A stretch of DNA of 64,000 bases, taken from positions 1 through 64,000 of the forward strand of contig NZ_BLVZ01000005.1 of the NCBI RefSeq assembly GCF_015471405.1, given 5' to 3'. The notes under the pieces were generated by a model. It saw nothing but the letters and a program-made list of their open reading frames with translations, made no database searches and was not told the origin of the DNA. The stretch comes from Pseudomonas cichorii (GTDB lineage: Bacteria; Pseudomonadota; Gammaproteobacteria; Pseudomonadales; Pseudomonadaceae). Below, piece after piece: positions 16,060 through 26,331 of the stretch; within the stretch, counting starts at the first letter, position 1, and each line of letters begins with the position of its first letter. The position numbers were made by a program, and so were the translations under genes.

Positions 16060-16980
16060 ATGCGTACTTCCCGCCTCTCTCACCTGCTGGCTTGCAGCCT
16101 TCTGGCTCTCTCGGCCAGTGTCGTTCAGGCTGCTCCCATCGATATCGATGACGGTCAACACAAAGTCCATCTGCCGGATGCGCCAAAGCGGGTGGTAGTG
16201 CTGGAGTTTTCCTTTCTCGACGGGCTGGCCTCGGTGGGCGTAACGCCGGTTGGTGCGGCCGATGATGGCGATGCCAATCGCGTGTTGCCCAAGGTGCGCA
16301 AAGCCGTGGGTGAATGGCAATCGGTCGGCCTGCGCTCGCAACCCAATATCGAAGTGATTGCCCGCCTCAAGCCGGACCTGATCATTGCTGACCTGGGACG
16401 CCATCAGGCGCTCTACAACGATCTGGCGAGCCTGGCGCCGACGCTGATGCTGCCGTCGCGTGGCGAGGATTATCAGGGCAGCCTGAAATCCGCCGAGCTG
16501 ATTGGCGTCGCGCTGGGCAAAGGCCCACAGATGCAGGCGCGGATCGCGGAAAACCAGAAACACCTCAAAGACGTCGCGGCGCAGATTCCGGCCAATACCA
16601 AGGTGCTGTTCGGGGTTGCGCGTGAGGACAGCTTCTCGGTCCACGGACCACACTCCTATGCAGGCAGCGTGTTGCAGGCCATCGGCTTGCAAGTCCCTGA
16701 AGTGCGCAAGAACGCGGCCCCGACCGAGTTCGTCAGCCTTGAGCAATTGCTGGCACTGGACCCTGGCTGGCTGTTGGTCGGTCATTACCGTCGCCCCAGC
16801 CTTGTCGACACCTGGAGCAAGCAACCGCTTTGGCAGGTGCTGGGTGCCGTACGCAACAAACAGGTCGCTGAAGTCGATGGCGATAGCTGGGCGCGCAATC
16901 GCGGCATCATGGCCTCCGAGCAGATCGCCGATGACGCTCTTGCCATTCTCAAGGGCGGCAAGGCCGTACTGAATCCATAA
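16060..16980 (+). CDS. fecB: Ferric-citrate ABC importer, periplasmic binding protein FecB
   Basis: The 306-residue protein has a Sec signal peptide cut after VQAA (about residue 25) and a periplasmic iron-siderophore binding fold. Stretches such as VVVLEFSFLDGLASVGV, LKPDLIIAD, LEQLLALDPGWLLVGHYR and ARNRGIMASEQIA run closely parallel to E. coli FecB. The gene is followed directly by two permeases and an ATPase in the order fecBCDE. No fecA receptor or fecIR regulators lie nearby, so the outer-membrane step must be encoded elsewhere. I found no clear Fur box in the 188-228 bases upstream. Confidence 0.88.
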   Translation: MRTSRLSHLLACSLLALSASVVQAAPIDIDDGQHKVHLPDAPKRVVVLEFSFLDGLASVGVTPVGAADDGDANRVLPKVRKAVGEWQSVGLRSQPNIEVIARLKPDLIIADLGRHQALYNDLASLAPTLMLPSRGEDYQGSLKSAELIGVALGKGPQMQARIAENQKHLKDVAAQIPANTKVLFGVAREDSFSVHGPHSYAGSVLQAIGLQVPEVRKNAAPTEFVSLEQLLALDPGWLLVGHYRRPSLVDTWSKQPLWQVLGAVRNKQVAEVDGDSWARNRGIMASEQIADDALAILKGGKAVLNP

Positions 16981-17970
16981 ATGCGCCGCTGGCTGATGGC
17001 GGCAGTGATTGCCGTGACCTGCCTGGGCCTGTTCTGGGTGTCGCTGTTCGCGTTGTCGCCCTTCAGCATCCGGCAGGTCGATGCGTGGAACGGTTTGTTC
17101 AGCCTAGGACGCGAAGGCGGCAACATCGCTTACATCGTGGCGCAACTGCGCGTTCCACGGGCGGCGTGTGCGGCACTGGTCGGTGCCTGTCTCGGGGTCG
17201 CCGGAGCCTTGATGCAGGGCATCACCCGCAACCGCCTGGCTTCGCCCTCCCTGTTTGGTGTAACGGCTGGCGCAGCCTTGGGGCTGGCATTGTTTTCCAC
17301 AGGCCTGGTCGCGCCGCCATTCCCTGGCGGTGCCTTGTTGATGACGGCCATTGGCGGCGCGTTGGCGTGGATCACGGTCTTCAGTCTCGGCGGCGCATGG
17401 TCGCCTGCCACGGCTCAAGGACGACTGGTACTGGCCGGTGTCGCAGTAGCGGCTCTCTGCGCGGCCTTGACCCGGCTGACTGTGATTCTCGTCGAAGCCC
17501 AGGCGCAAAGCGTCCTTAACTGGCTCGCCGGCTCGCTGGCCAATGTGGGCGCCGAACAATTGCAGCTGCTCTGGCCTTGCACCTTGATTGGCTTGGTGCT
17601 GGCGATTGCCTGCGCGCCACGCCTGAACCTGATCAACCTGGGCGAAGATGCCGCACGCTCGCTGGGCGTAAGGATCGGCGCGCTGCGTTTTCTGGTGTTC
17701 GTTGTCAGTCTGTTGCTGGTCGGCGCCAGTGTCTGTGCCGTGGGGCCGATTGCCTTTGTCGGTCTGATTGCACCGAACATCGCACGCCAATGGCTGGGTA
17801 ACGACTACCGCTGGTTGATCCCCGTCAGCGCCGGCCTGGGTGCCGCGATTGTGTTGGCTTCCGATCTGATCAGCCGTGCCGTGGCCTTTCCGGTGGAGAC
17901 GCCTGCCGGTGTCGTCACTGCATTGATTGGCGCGCCGTTCTTTCTGTTTCTGGCAAGGCGCACGCTATGA
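16981..17970 (+). CDS. fecC: Ferric-citrate ABC importer, permease FecC
   Basis: A 329-residue FecCD-family inner-membrane permease with about ten hydrophobic segments. The family block RVPRAACAALVGACLGVAGA near residue 55 is followed by MQGITRNRLASPSLFGVTAGA. The ATPase-contact loop region LGEDAARSLGVRIG lies near residue 220. The ATG follows the fecB stop with no gap, so translation is probably coupled. The end overlaps fecD by four bases (ATGA). Confidence 0.88.
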   Translation: MRRWLMAAVIAVTCLGLFWVSLFALSPFSIRQVDAWNGLFSLGREGGNIAYIVAQLRVPRAACAALVGACLGVAGALMQGITRNRLASPSLFGVTAGAALGLALFSTGLVAPPFPGGALLMTAIGGALAWITVFSLGGAWSPATAQGRLVLAGVAVAALCAALTRLTVILVEAQAQSVLNWLAGSLANVGAEQLQLLWPCTLIGLVLAIACAPRLNLINLGEDAARSLGVRIGALRFLVFVVSLLLVGASVCAVGPIAFVGLIAPNIARQWLGNDYRWLIPVSAGLGAAIVLASDLISRAVAFPVETPAGVVTALIGAPFFLFLARRTL

Positions 17971-18935
17971 ATCAGCCACGTTCGAGATTACTGATTCTGT
18001 TCGTGCTGTTACTGCTGGCGCTGCTGCTCAGCCTGAGTGCGGGCACGGTCTGGCTGACGCCCGGTGCAGTGCTCGATCACTTGATCGCCCACGACAGCAA
18101 GGACTTCGAGGTCTGGAACCATCGCCTGCCACGCGGCCTGATCGCAATTCTCACCGGCAGCGCCTTCGGGCTGGCCGGTGCCATCGTGCAGGGCGTGATC
18201 CGCAACCCGCTGGCCTCGCCGGAAATCCTCGGCGTCACTCAGGGTGCCGGGCTGGCACTGACCATCGCGATCATCGGCTTACCGCAGTTGCCGGTGGTCT
18301 GGCTGCCTTTGGTGGCGTGCCTCGGCGGTGCGGCCGGTGCGTTGCTGTTGGCGCTGTACAACACCGGCGTGCAGTTTTCCGGCGTACGTTTCGCGCTGTC
18401 GGGAGTAGCGATTGCGGTCACGTTATCGAGCATCACCGAATTCCTGATCCTGTCCAATCCGCTGGATATCAACACCGCTCTGCTGGCCCTGACCGGCAGT
18501 CTGTGGAGTCGCAACTGGCACCATGTCTGGCTGGCCTTGCCGTTTCTTGTGCTGATCCCGGCGTGTCTGTTGCTCGCCAAACCTTTGAACCTGATCGGTT
18601 TGGGAGACGAAGCCGCGCAGAGTCTGGGGACCGGTTTGAAGCGCATCCGCTGGCTGGCGATGGGCGGCGCGGTGCTGCTGACCAGCGCGGGGGTGGGGAT
18701 CATCGGGCCGGTGGGTTTCGTCGGTCTGGTCGCGCCGCACATGGCCCGGCGTCTGGTGGGCGGCCATCATCAATACCTGTTACCGGCCTCGATGCTGCTG
18801 GGCTCGCTGTTGCTGGTGCTGGCCGACACCCTGGGACGCACGCTGATCGCACCCAGCGAGATTCCTGCCGGTATCCTCACGGCGGTGATCGGTGCCCCGT
18901 ATTTCCTCTGGCTGCTGGCACGATTCAAAGGTTGA
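17967..18935 (+). CDS. fecD: Ferric-citrate ABC importer, permease FecD
   Basis: The second FecCD-family permease, 322 residues, forms a heterodimeric channel with FecC. RLPRGLIAILTGSAFGLAGA near residue 53 and QGVIRNPLASPEILGVTQGA repeat the pattern of FecC. LGDEAAQSLGTGLKRIRWLA near residue 212 is the coupling helix area. The start overlaps fecC by four bases and the end is four bases from fecE, so all four genes form one tight operon. Confidence 0.88.
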   Translation: MNQPRSRLLILFVLLLLALLLSLSAGTVWLTPGAVLDHLIAHDSKDFEVWNHRLPRGLIAILTGSAFGLAGAIVQGVIRNPLASPEILGVTQGAGLALTIAIIGLPQLPVVWLPLVACLGGAAGALLLALYNTGVQFSGVRFALSGVAIAVTLSSITEFLILSNPLDINTALLALTGSLWSRNWHHVWLALPFLVLIPACLLLAKPLNLIGLGDEAAQSLGTGLKRIRWLAMGGAVLLTSAGVGIIGPVGFVGLVAPHMARRLVGGHHQYLLPASMLLGSLLLVLADTLGRTLIAPSEIPAGILTAVIGAPYFLWLLARFKG

Positions 18936-18939
18936 TTCC

Positions 18940-19731
18940 ATGAGCATTCTCCAGGCACAGCAACTCGACATCGGCTACGGCGATACCCGTATCGTGCAGT
19001 CGCTGTCGTTCAGCCCGCCGCCGGGCAAGGTCACGGCATTGATCGGCCCCAATGGCTGCGGCAAATCCACCCTGCTCAAGGCGTTCGCCAGGATTCTTAC
19101 CCCGCAATCGGGCACGCTGAGCCTTGACGGCCAGGCCTACGCGCAACTTTCGCCACGAGAGCTGGCGCGCAAGATTGCCTTTCTGCCGCAAGTGCTGCCG
19201 ATCCCGGAAGGTGTCAGCGTGCGGCAGCTCGTGGCTTACGGGCGCAGCCCCCATAACAGACTGTGGGGACGCTTGAGTGGTGCCGACCGCAACAGTGTCG
19301 ATCAGGCCCTGCAACGCATGGAGCTGGAAGCACTGGCCGAACGCCCTTTATCCGATCTGTCCGGCGGGCAACGTCAACGGGCATGGCTGGCGATGGTGCT
19401 GGCGCAAGATGCCGCCATCGTTCTGCTGGATGAGCCCACCACGTATCTGGACATCAGCCATCAGGTCGAGCTGCTGGACCTGATGCGTCAGCTCAGCGCC
19501 GAGGGCAAGACCGTCATCACCGTGCTGCATGACATCAATCAGGCCTGTCGCTATGCCGACCATCTGGCGGTGATGCAGGCCGGGCGTCTGGTGGCAAGCG
19601 GAACACCCGATGAAGTGCTGGATGCCGAGCTGGTCGGTCGGGTATTCGATGTGCAGGTGCAGATCATGCGTGAGCCGGTGGCCGGTACGCCGATGTGCAT
19701 TGTCGAACGCAGCACACGCTGCACCAGTTAG
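18940..19731 (+). CDS. fecE: Ferric-citrate ABC importer, ATPase FecE
   Basis: The 263-residue ABC ATPase of the FepC/FecE class energises uptake through FecCD. Walker A GPNGCGKST lies near residue 38, signature LSGGQRQRAW near residue 140 and Walker B AIVLLDEPTTYLDI after it, with the switch histidine in VLHDINQA. An earlier in-frame start overlaps fecD. The ATG at 18940 gives the standard N-terminus (MSILQAQQLDIGYG). It ends the fec operon; its TAG lies in a hairpin. Confidence 0.9.
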   Translation: MSILQAQQLDIGYGDTRIVQSLSFSPPPGKVTALIGPNGCGKSTLLKAFARILTPQSGTLSLDGQAYAQLSPRELARKIAFLPQVLPIPEGVSVRQLVAYGRSPHNRLWGRLSGADRNSVDQALQRMELEALAERPLSDLSGGQRQRAWLAMVLAQDAAIVLLDEPTTYLDISHQVELLDLMRQLSAEGKTVITVLHDINQACRYADHLAVMQAGRLVASGTPDEVLDAELVGRVFDVQVQIMREPVAGTPMCIVERSTRCTS

Positions 19732-19750
19732 AAGCGTCGCGAACGCTTCT
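19730..19750 (+). terminator. Hairpin at the end of the fec operon
   Basis: An 8-bp perfect stem, AGAAGCGT/ACGCTTCT, closes a 5-base loop and includes the end of the fecE stop codon. There is no T-run after it, so it may protect the mRNA end or act weakly as a terminator. Confidence 0.45.
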
Positions 19751-19894
19751 GCACCTTCGGGCTGCATGCCGCGACGGGCTTTGAGGCCTGGAACCGGCAG
19801 CCTGTCATAAGCTGTCTTTCTGGTCAGTTTTTTGCATTGCTGGCATACCCCGCTTAGTCGGCCACGCCAACAAGACCGCAAGGAGCTAGACCCG

Positions 19895-20989
19895 ATGCAC
19901 CTGACCAACCCAAGTCGTCCTCTGAAAAAACTGCTGTGCGCCATGGCCGCTGTTGTCGGCCTGGGTTCCAGTCTGCTCGCTTCGGCTGCCGACCCTCTGA
20001 AAGTCGGCTTCGTCTACATCGGTCCCATCGGCGACCACGGCTGGACTTACCAACACGAGCAAGGCCGCAAGGCGATGGTCGCGGCGCTGGGCGACAAGGT
20101 CAGCAGCAGTTACGTCGAGAACGTGCCGGAAGGTGCGGACGCCGAGCGCGTGATTCGCAATATGGCCAAAGGTGGCTTCGACCTGATTTTCAGCACCTCT
20201 TTCGGCTACATGAACCCGACGCTGAAGGTCGCCAAGCAGTTCCCGAACGTGAAGTTCGAGCATGCCACCGGCTACAAGCAGGACAAGAACATGGGCACTT
20301 ATCTGGCCCGCACCTATGAAGGTCGTTATGTCGGCGGCTTCCTCGCCGCGAAGATGACCAAGACCAAGAAGATCGGTTATGTCGCCTCGTTCCCGATCCC
20401 CGAGGTACTGCGCGACATCGACGCCATCCAGCTGGCGCTGAACAAGTACAACCCCGGTACTGAAATCAAGGTGGTCTGGGTCAACTCCTGGTTCGATCCG
20501 GGCAAGGAAGCGGACGCCGCCAACGCCTTGATCGACCAGGGCGTGGACGTGGTGTTCCAGCACACCGACAGCCCGGCACCGATCCAGACCGCCGAGCGTC
20601 GTGGCGTCTACGCGGTTGGCTATGCTTCGGACATGGCGCACTTCGGGCCGAAGGCGGTTCTGACTTCCATCGTCAACAACTGGGGCCCGCATTACATCCA
20701 GGCCACCGAGGGCGTGATCGCGGGCACCTGGAAACCTCAGGATTACTGGGGCGGCCTGAAGGAAGGCACGGTTGAATTGCCGATCAGCGATATCGTTCCG
20801 GCTGACGTGAAAGCCGAAGCGCAGAAGATCATCGCCAGCATCGAAAGCGGCGAATTCCATCCGTTCACAGGCCCGATCAAGGACCAGACCGGCGCGGTGA
20901 AAATTCCGGAAGGCAAGGTTGCAACCAATGCCGAACTGGCATCGATGAACTATTACGTTGAAGGGATCAAGGCAGAGCTGCCGAAGTAA
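19895..20989 (+). CDS. BMP-family ABC transporter substrate-binding protein (nucleoside type)
   Basis: The 364-residue protein has a Sec signal peptide ending near SLLASAAD (residue 30) without a lipobox cysteine, so it is probably soluble in the periplasm. The rest is a Bmp/PnrA-type (Med) binding domain: KVGFVYIGPIGDHGWTYQHE near residue 32, and VDVVFQHTDSPAPIQTAERR later. Members bind purine nucleosides. The only BMP-type ATPase and permeases in the window are at 7522-11113, and I infer that they work together. AGGAG precedes the ATG at 19895; an earlier in-frame start has no such site. Confidence 0.88.
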   Translation: MHLTNPSRPLKKLLCAMAAVVGLGSSLLASAADPLKVGFVYIGPIGDHGWTYQHEQGRKAMVAALGDKVSSSYVENVPEGADAERVIRNMAKGGFDLIFSTSFGYMNPTLKVAKQFPNVKFEHATGYKQDKNMGTYLARTYEGRYVGGFLAAKMTKTKKIGYVASFPIPEVLRDIDAIQLALNKYNPGTEIKVVWVNSWFDPGKEADAANALIDQGVDVVFQHTDSPAPIQTAERRGVYAVGYASDMAHFGPKAVLTSIVNNWGPHYIQATEGVIAGTWKPQDYWGGLKEGTVELPISDIVPADVKAEAQKIIASIESGEFHPFTGPIKDQTGAVKIPEGKVATNAELASMNYYVEGIKAELPK

Positions 20990-21065
20990 TCTGCTCGCGA
21001 GCAGGCCGGAGTACGCCCGCTTGCTCGCGCGCCCAGGCAACACAACGAACACTCAGGAATGGTTC

Positions 21066-22034
21066 ATGAACCGGCTTCCCATCATCGACATTGCCCCGCT
21101 CTACACACCTGACGAACAGGCCTGGCAGGCGGTTGCCAGCCAGATCGATCAAGCCTGCCGCGAGTGGGGCTTTTTCTACATCAAGGGCCACCCGATCACG
21201 GCTCAACGCATCGAGCAGGTGCTGACCACCGGGAAGCAATTCTTTGCCCGTCCCATGGCTGAAAAGCTCACTATCGATATCACTCAAAGTTCACACCATC
21301 GCGGCTATGGTGCGATTGCAACCGAACAACTGGACCCGAACCTGCCCAGCGACCTCAAGGAAACCTTCGACATGGGCCTGCATCTGGATGCCCGGCATCC
21401 CGATGTACTGGCAGGCAAACCCTTGCGCGGCCCCAATCGCCACCCCGATATGCCGGGCTGGGAAAGCCTGATGGAACAGCATTATCTGGACATGCAGGCG
21501 CTGGCCCAGACACTGCTGCGCGCCATGACCCTGGCCTTGGGCATCGAGCGTGATTTCTTCGATCAGCGCTTCAAGGACCCGGTCAGCGTCTTTCGCATGA
21601 TCCATTACCCGCCACGCCATACGGCGACTTCCACCGAGCAGCAAGGTGCCGGTGCCCATACCGATTACGGCTGCATCACCCTGCTGTATCAGGACGCTGC
21701 CGGTGGGTTGCAGGTGCGTGACGTGCGCGGCCAGTGGATCGATGCTCCTCCGATTGAAGGTACTTTCGTGGTCAATATCGGCGACATGATGGCGCGCTGG
21801 AGCAACGACCGTTATGTGTCCACGCCGCACCGGGTCATCAGCCCGCTGGGTGTCGACCGCTACTCCATGCCATTCTTTGCGGAACCGCATCCGGACACTC
21901 GTATCGAATGTTTACCCGGCTGCCAGAGCGAAACCAGCCCGGCGCGCTACCCTGTAACGACCTGCTCGGAGTTTCTGCTGTCACGCTTTGCCGACACCTA
22001 TGCCTATCGACGCGAGCAGGAGGCCATTACCTGA
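21066..22034 (+). CDS. Isopenicillin N synthase-like Fe(II)/2-oxoglutarate oxygenase
   Basis: The 322-residue enzyme has the N-terminal DIOX_N region (LPIIDIAPLYTP) and a C-terminal 2OG-Fe(II) oxygenase domain. Iron ligands are visible as H-T-D in AHTDYGCITLLYQD (about residue 198) and the later histidine in VSTPHRV. The 2-oxoglutarate-binding R-x-S is in DRYSMPFF. The substrate is unknown. It lies between the nucleoside-binding protein and adenine deaminase, in the same order as PA0147-PA0148, so a purine derivative is a reasonable guess. The start at 21066 is preceded by CAGGAATGGTTC. Confidence 0.82.
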   Translation: MNRLPIIDIAPLYTPDEQAWQAVASQIDQACREWGFFYIKGHPITAQRIEQVLTTGKQFFARPMAEKLTIDITQSSHHRGYGAIATEQLDPNLPSDLKETFDMGLHLDARHPDVLAGKPLRGPNRHPDMPGWESLMEQHYLDMQALAQTLLRAMTLALGIERDFFDQRFKDPVSVFRMIHYPPRHTATSTEQQGAGAHTDYGCITLLYQDAAGGLQVRDVRGQWIDAPPIEGTFVVNIGDMMARWSNDRYVSTPHRVISPLGVDRYSMPFFAEPHPDTRIECLPGCQSETSPARYPVTTCSEFLLSRFADTYAYRREQEAIT

Positions 22035-22102
22035 ACTGATGGTCAGGTTTTACCCTGTAGAAGAGCTGCATCTGTAGAATGCCCGCCATCTGCACCTGAT
22101 GA

Positions 22103-23065
<963 letters not shown>

Positions 23066-23073
23066 TCCACAGC

Positions 23074-23107
23074 ATCGCGGGCTGGCGCGAAACCGCCCGC
23101 CCGCGAT
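23074..23107. terminator. Convergent terminator hairpin between adenine deaminase and ArsR genes
   Basis: ATCGCGGGC (23074-23082) pairs with GCCCGCGAT (23099-23107) around a 16-base loop, between two convergent genes. There is no strong T-run. Confidence 0.5.
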
Positions 23108-23116
23108 TGCGACCTG

Positions 23117-23809
23117 TCAGGCCGCAGAGGCTATCTTGCCGATTTCACGCTGCCCGTTGGACGAAACCTGCAAGGTGCTGGACTCCTCGGTTGTGCGCAA
23201 CCATCCCATCTGAATGAACAACTGCAAAAGCCCTGCACCCAGCGCGCCCCCCAGATGCGGGCTGCGCTCGCTCCAGTCCGGGCAGACACAGACAGTCTCA
23301 CGCTGTCGCTGCGCCAGCGCGGGAACGTAGATTCCTCGCTCGGCAAATTTGGCCATCCCCTTGCTGGTAACCTCGACCCGCTGCTCCATCTGCTCTATCC
23401 AGCCCGCCCCCAGCAAGCGCTGGTAAAGCTCGGCCGCCATTTCACCCCCCAGGTGATCGGAGCAGATGCGTGCGCGACGTATGGGCAAAGGCGGCATGGG
23501 TTGCGCCATATTGCGGCTGATCTGGTCGGCACTTACCATCGACGCATTGGCCAGCGCCTCCACGGCAGCCCCGATTTCAGGCGCTGCCAACCGGAAGAAC
23601 CGGGTGCGCCCACGCGCCTCCTGCTTCAACAACCCGCCACTGGCCAATCGCGCCAAATGCGCACCTGCAGAAGACGTCGAGAGCCCAGCCAGTAATGCCA
23701 ACTCATTGGCAGGACGAGCGGTACCATCCATCAATGCCCAAATCATTGCGCTACGCTTGGGGTCGGCCAGCAGTGTCGCAATCTGACTGATGCAAGGTGC
23801 ATATTCCAT
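23117..23809 (-). CDS. ArsR-family winged-helix regulator
   Basis: The 230-residue protein starts with an ArsR-type HTH (residues 1-80: LADPKRSAMIWALMDG, LALLAGLSTSSAGAHLARLA, then a winged hairpin around QEARGRTRFF). About 150 further residues form a C-terminal domain of unknown fold, which is longer than the 100-residue metal sensors. Cysteines at VCVCPDW near residue 173 could bind a ligand, but no metal site can be asserted. The gene stands alone and its target is not evident. Confidence 0.8.
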   Translation of the reverse strand: MEYAPCISQIATLLADPKRSAMIWALMDGTARPANELALLAGLSTSSAGAHLARLASGGLLKQEARGRTRFFRLAAPEIGAAVEALANASMVSADQISRNMAQPMPPLPIRRARICSDHLGGEMAAELYQRLLGAGWIEQMEQRVEVTSKGMAKFAERGIYVPALAQRQRETVCVCPDWSERSPHLGGALGAGLLQLFIQMGWLRTTEESSTLQVSSNGQREIGKIASAA

Positions 23810-24254
23810 GTGTTCACTCCCTGTTGAAACATTTGTCTATAGCGATGGCATATTGATAACAATCCCGCTCCCGTAAAGTTGAACGTGGACCCAACCTGAA
23901 ATGGAAAGTATAAACTCTACGCTCTATAACCCGAGCAGGTAAAAGTTACCTTCTCCGGCTCATGACCCGACATACTTTCAAAGCAATACCCAAAGTTTGC
24001 AGGACCTTCTTAAATATGGAAACCCTAATATTTCCGTACCGGCAACGCCACTCGAAGCCTTCAACTCCATGACCTGCAACCCCCACAGTGCAAGACAGGC
24101 AAAACCTGCGACTGACGAACCAGAAGCTCTCGATCATCATCGTGCGCAACCTCTTCCTTATGTTGGCACTTTGAAATTGAAAACTGTATTTACCTTTTAT
24201 ATTTTCCGAAGTATCCGTCAGCCTTTTCCCAAAAACTTTTAGTCATACAAACAA
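23810..24254. other. AT-rich intergenic stretch, no recognisable gene
   Basis: These 445 bases are visibly lower in GC than the flanking genes, most clearly 24150-24250. They must hold the promoter of the ArsR gene at the left edge. A small open frame beginning with TTG at 23997 (81 codons) has no recognisable family and no ribosome site. I leave it out as a gene. Confidence 0.5.
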
Positions 24255-25166
24255 CTAACGACTTATGAGCGCTGACTGTTGGGCGCATCGGGTACGAAGC
24301 ATTTCAAGCAAGAGATTGACGGACTTGTTCAATTGCACTCGATGAGCACACAAAAGATTCAGCGGCACCGACTCACCGCGCACATGCGGCATCACGACTT
24401 TCAAGCGTCCCGCATGAACATCGGCGGCGATATCCAGCCATGAACGGTACGCGATGCCAGCCCCAGCCAATGCCCAGCGGCGCACCACGTCACCATCAGG
24501 ACTGAAGCGATTGCCGCCCACGGTCAGGCTCACTTCCCGCTTGCCGTCGTGGAAGGTCCAGTGATCGTGTACCCGGTCACCAAGCATCAGCAGCAGGCAA
24601 TTATGCTGCGCCAGTTCCCCGACCTGCTGCGGCTCCCCGTGACGGGCCAGATAATCAGGGGCCGCGCACAGCACTCGCCGATTGTCGGGAGCCACAGGTC
24701 GAGCCACCAGGCTTGAATCCCCTGGCTCGCCATAACGCAAGGCTACATCCACAGGCTGACGAAACAGATCGTCGACACGGTCGCCCACCAGCAGGCGTAC
24801 GGACAATTGCGGATGTTGCTGCTGAAACTCGTCAAGCCAGGGCAGCAGCACGTTGCGCCCGAAATCCGAAGGAGCCGAGAGTTGCAGGATGCCATTGCAG
24901 CTTTCCTGATTGCTGGCCAGCAAGCGTCGACCATCTTCCAGGCTGCCAAGGGCCGCACGGGCGTATTCCAGAAAACCTTCACCATCGGCCGTCAGGCGCA
25001 AGCTGCGCGTAGAGCGCGCCAGCAGACGCACGCCAAGCTGCTGCTCGATACGCTTGAGTGCTGCGCTGGCAACCGCCGCCGACATATCCATACCCCGCGC
25101 TGCCGCAGACAGGCTGCCCAGATCAGCCGCCCGCACAAACAACTGCAAATCATCGAAACGCAGCAT
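24255..25166 (-). CDS. LysR-family regulator (CrgA-like)
   Basis: The 303-residue regulator has an N-terminal HTH (about residues 1-60: LGSLSAAARGMDMSAAVASA, then LKRIEQQLG) and the PBP2 CrgA-like effector domain, with typical stretches such as GILQLSAPSDFGRN and VALRYGEPGDSSLVAR. It is divergent from the quinone-oxidoreductase-like gene at 25283. LysR proteins of this type commonly control the adjacent gene. The shared 116-base region has an ATTAT-CAAA-ATAAT dyad at 25178-25191 that could be an operator. Confidence 0.85.
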   Translation of the reverse strand: MLRFDDLQLFVRAADLGSLSAAARGMDMSAAVASAALKRIEQQLGVRLLARSTRSLRLTADGEGFLEYARAALGSLEDGRRLLASNQESCNGILQLSAPSDFGRNVLLPWLDEFQQQHPQLSVRLLVGDRVDDLFRQPVDVALRYGEPGDSSLVARPVAPDNRRVLCAAPDYLARHGEPQQVGELAQHNCLLLMLGDRVHDHWTFHDGKREVSLTVGGNRFSPDGDVVRRWALAGAGIAYRSWLDIAADVHAGRLKVVMPHVRGESVPLNLLCAHRVQLNKSVNLLLEMLRTRCAQQSALISR

Positions 25167-25282
25167 GTCAGCCTCGGATTATCAAAATAATATTGAAAGA
25201 GACTGCCGTTTTAGCGGGTTTTATCTTTAATGGAAATGGCGAATCATCTGTTCATCAACTTTCCCACACTACGGAGCCCAGC

Positions 25283-26296
25283 ATGAAAGCCATTGCCTAT
25301 TACCAGTCCCTGCCCATCAGCGACCTCCATTCGCTACAAGATATCGAACTGCCAGAGCCGGTCGCGGGTGCCCGTGATTTGCTGGTAGAGGTCAAAGCGA
25401 TTTCCGTAAACCCCGTGGATACCAAGGTCCGGCAAAACGTCCAGCCCGAAGCCGGAGCCGCCAAGGTTCTGGGTTGGGATGTGGCAGGCGTGGTGAAAGC
25501 GGTCGGCAGCGAGGTGACGCTGTTCCAGCCGGGCGACAAGGTGTTCTACGCCGGCTCGCTGACTCGTCCGGGTGCCAACAGTGAATTGCATGTGGTGGAT
25601 GAGCGAATCGTCGGGCACATGCCGAAAACGCTGAGTTTTGCGCACGCAGCGGCGTTGCCACTGACGGCGATTACCGCCTGGGAGCTGTTGTTCGAGCGCT
25701 TGCAGATTGCAGAGGGTCAGGCTGAAAAAGAGCAGAGCCTGCTGATCGTCGGAGCCGCGGGCGGTGTCGGTTCTATCCTGACTCAACTGGCTCGCCAACT
25801 GACTTCACTGAAAGTCATCGGCACCGCTTCGCGCCCGGAAACGAACGCCTGGGTACGCGACCTGGGCGCTCATGACGTCATAGATCACAGCAAGCCGCTC
25901 AGCGACGAACTCAAGCGCATCGGCCAGAACCAGGTCACTCACGTCGCCAGCCTGACCCAGACCGATGTGCATCTGGACCAACTGGTGGAATCGCTCCAGC
26001 CTCAAGGCAAGCTGGCACTGATCGATGACCCCAAGGCGCTGGATGTCTCCAAACTCAAGCGCAAGAGCCTGTCACTGCACTGGGAGTTCATGTACACCCG
26101 CTCGATGTTCGAGACGCCAGACATGATCGAACAGCACAACCTGCTCAACCGCGTCGCCGAACTGATCGATGCCGGAACCCTGAAAACAACCTTCGGGGAG
26201 CACTTCGGCACGATCAATGCCGAAAACCTGCGCCGCGCCCATGAGTTGCTGGAAAGCGGCAAGGCCAAGGGCAAGATCGTGCTTGAGGGGTTCTGA
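25283..26296 (+). CDS. Zinc-type alcohol dehydrogenase-like / quinone oxidoreductase family protein
   Basis: The 337-residue member of the MDR superfamily has a GroES-like N-terminal domain (VKAISVNPVDTKVRQ near residue 42) and a Rossmann domain with the nucleotide motif VGAAGGVGSILTQLA near residue 157. The zinc-binding cysteines of true alcohol dehydrogenases are not evident, so it is most likely an NADPH-dependent zinc-free reductase of quinones or enones. ACGGAG precedes the ATG at 25283. It is divergent from the LysR regulator, its probable controller. Confidence 0.82.
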   Translation: MKAIAYYQSLPISDLHSLQDIELPEPVAGARDLLVEVKAISVNPVDTKVRQNVQPEAGAAKVLGWDVAGVVKAVGSEVTLFQPGDKVFYAGSLTRPGANSELHVVDERIVGHMPKTLSFAHAAALPLTAITAWELLFERLQIAEGQAEKEQSLLIVGAAGGVGSILTQLARQLTSLKVIGTASRPETNAWVRDLGAHDVIDHSKPLSDELKRIGQNQVTHVASLTQTDVHLDQLVESLQPQGKLALIDDPKALDVSKLKRKSLSLHWEFMYTRSMFETPDMIEQHNLLNRVAELIDAGTLKTTFGEHFGTINAENLRRAHELLESGKAKGKIVLEGF

Positions 26297-26331
26297 TAAG
26301 CAAGAGGCAGGAGTAATGCCGTTCATTTGTG

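Noticed and set aside
23997..24242. Small 81-codon gene in the AT-rich island
   Set aside because: It needs a TTG start, has no ribosome site, and matches no family I know. Its composition follows the AT-rich background.
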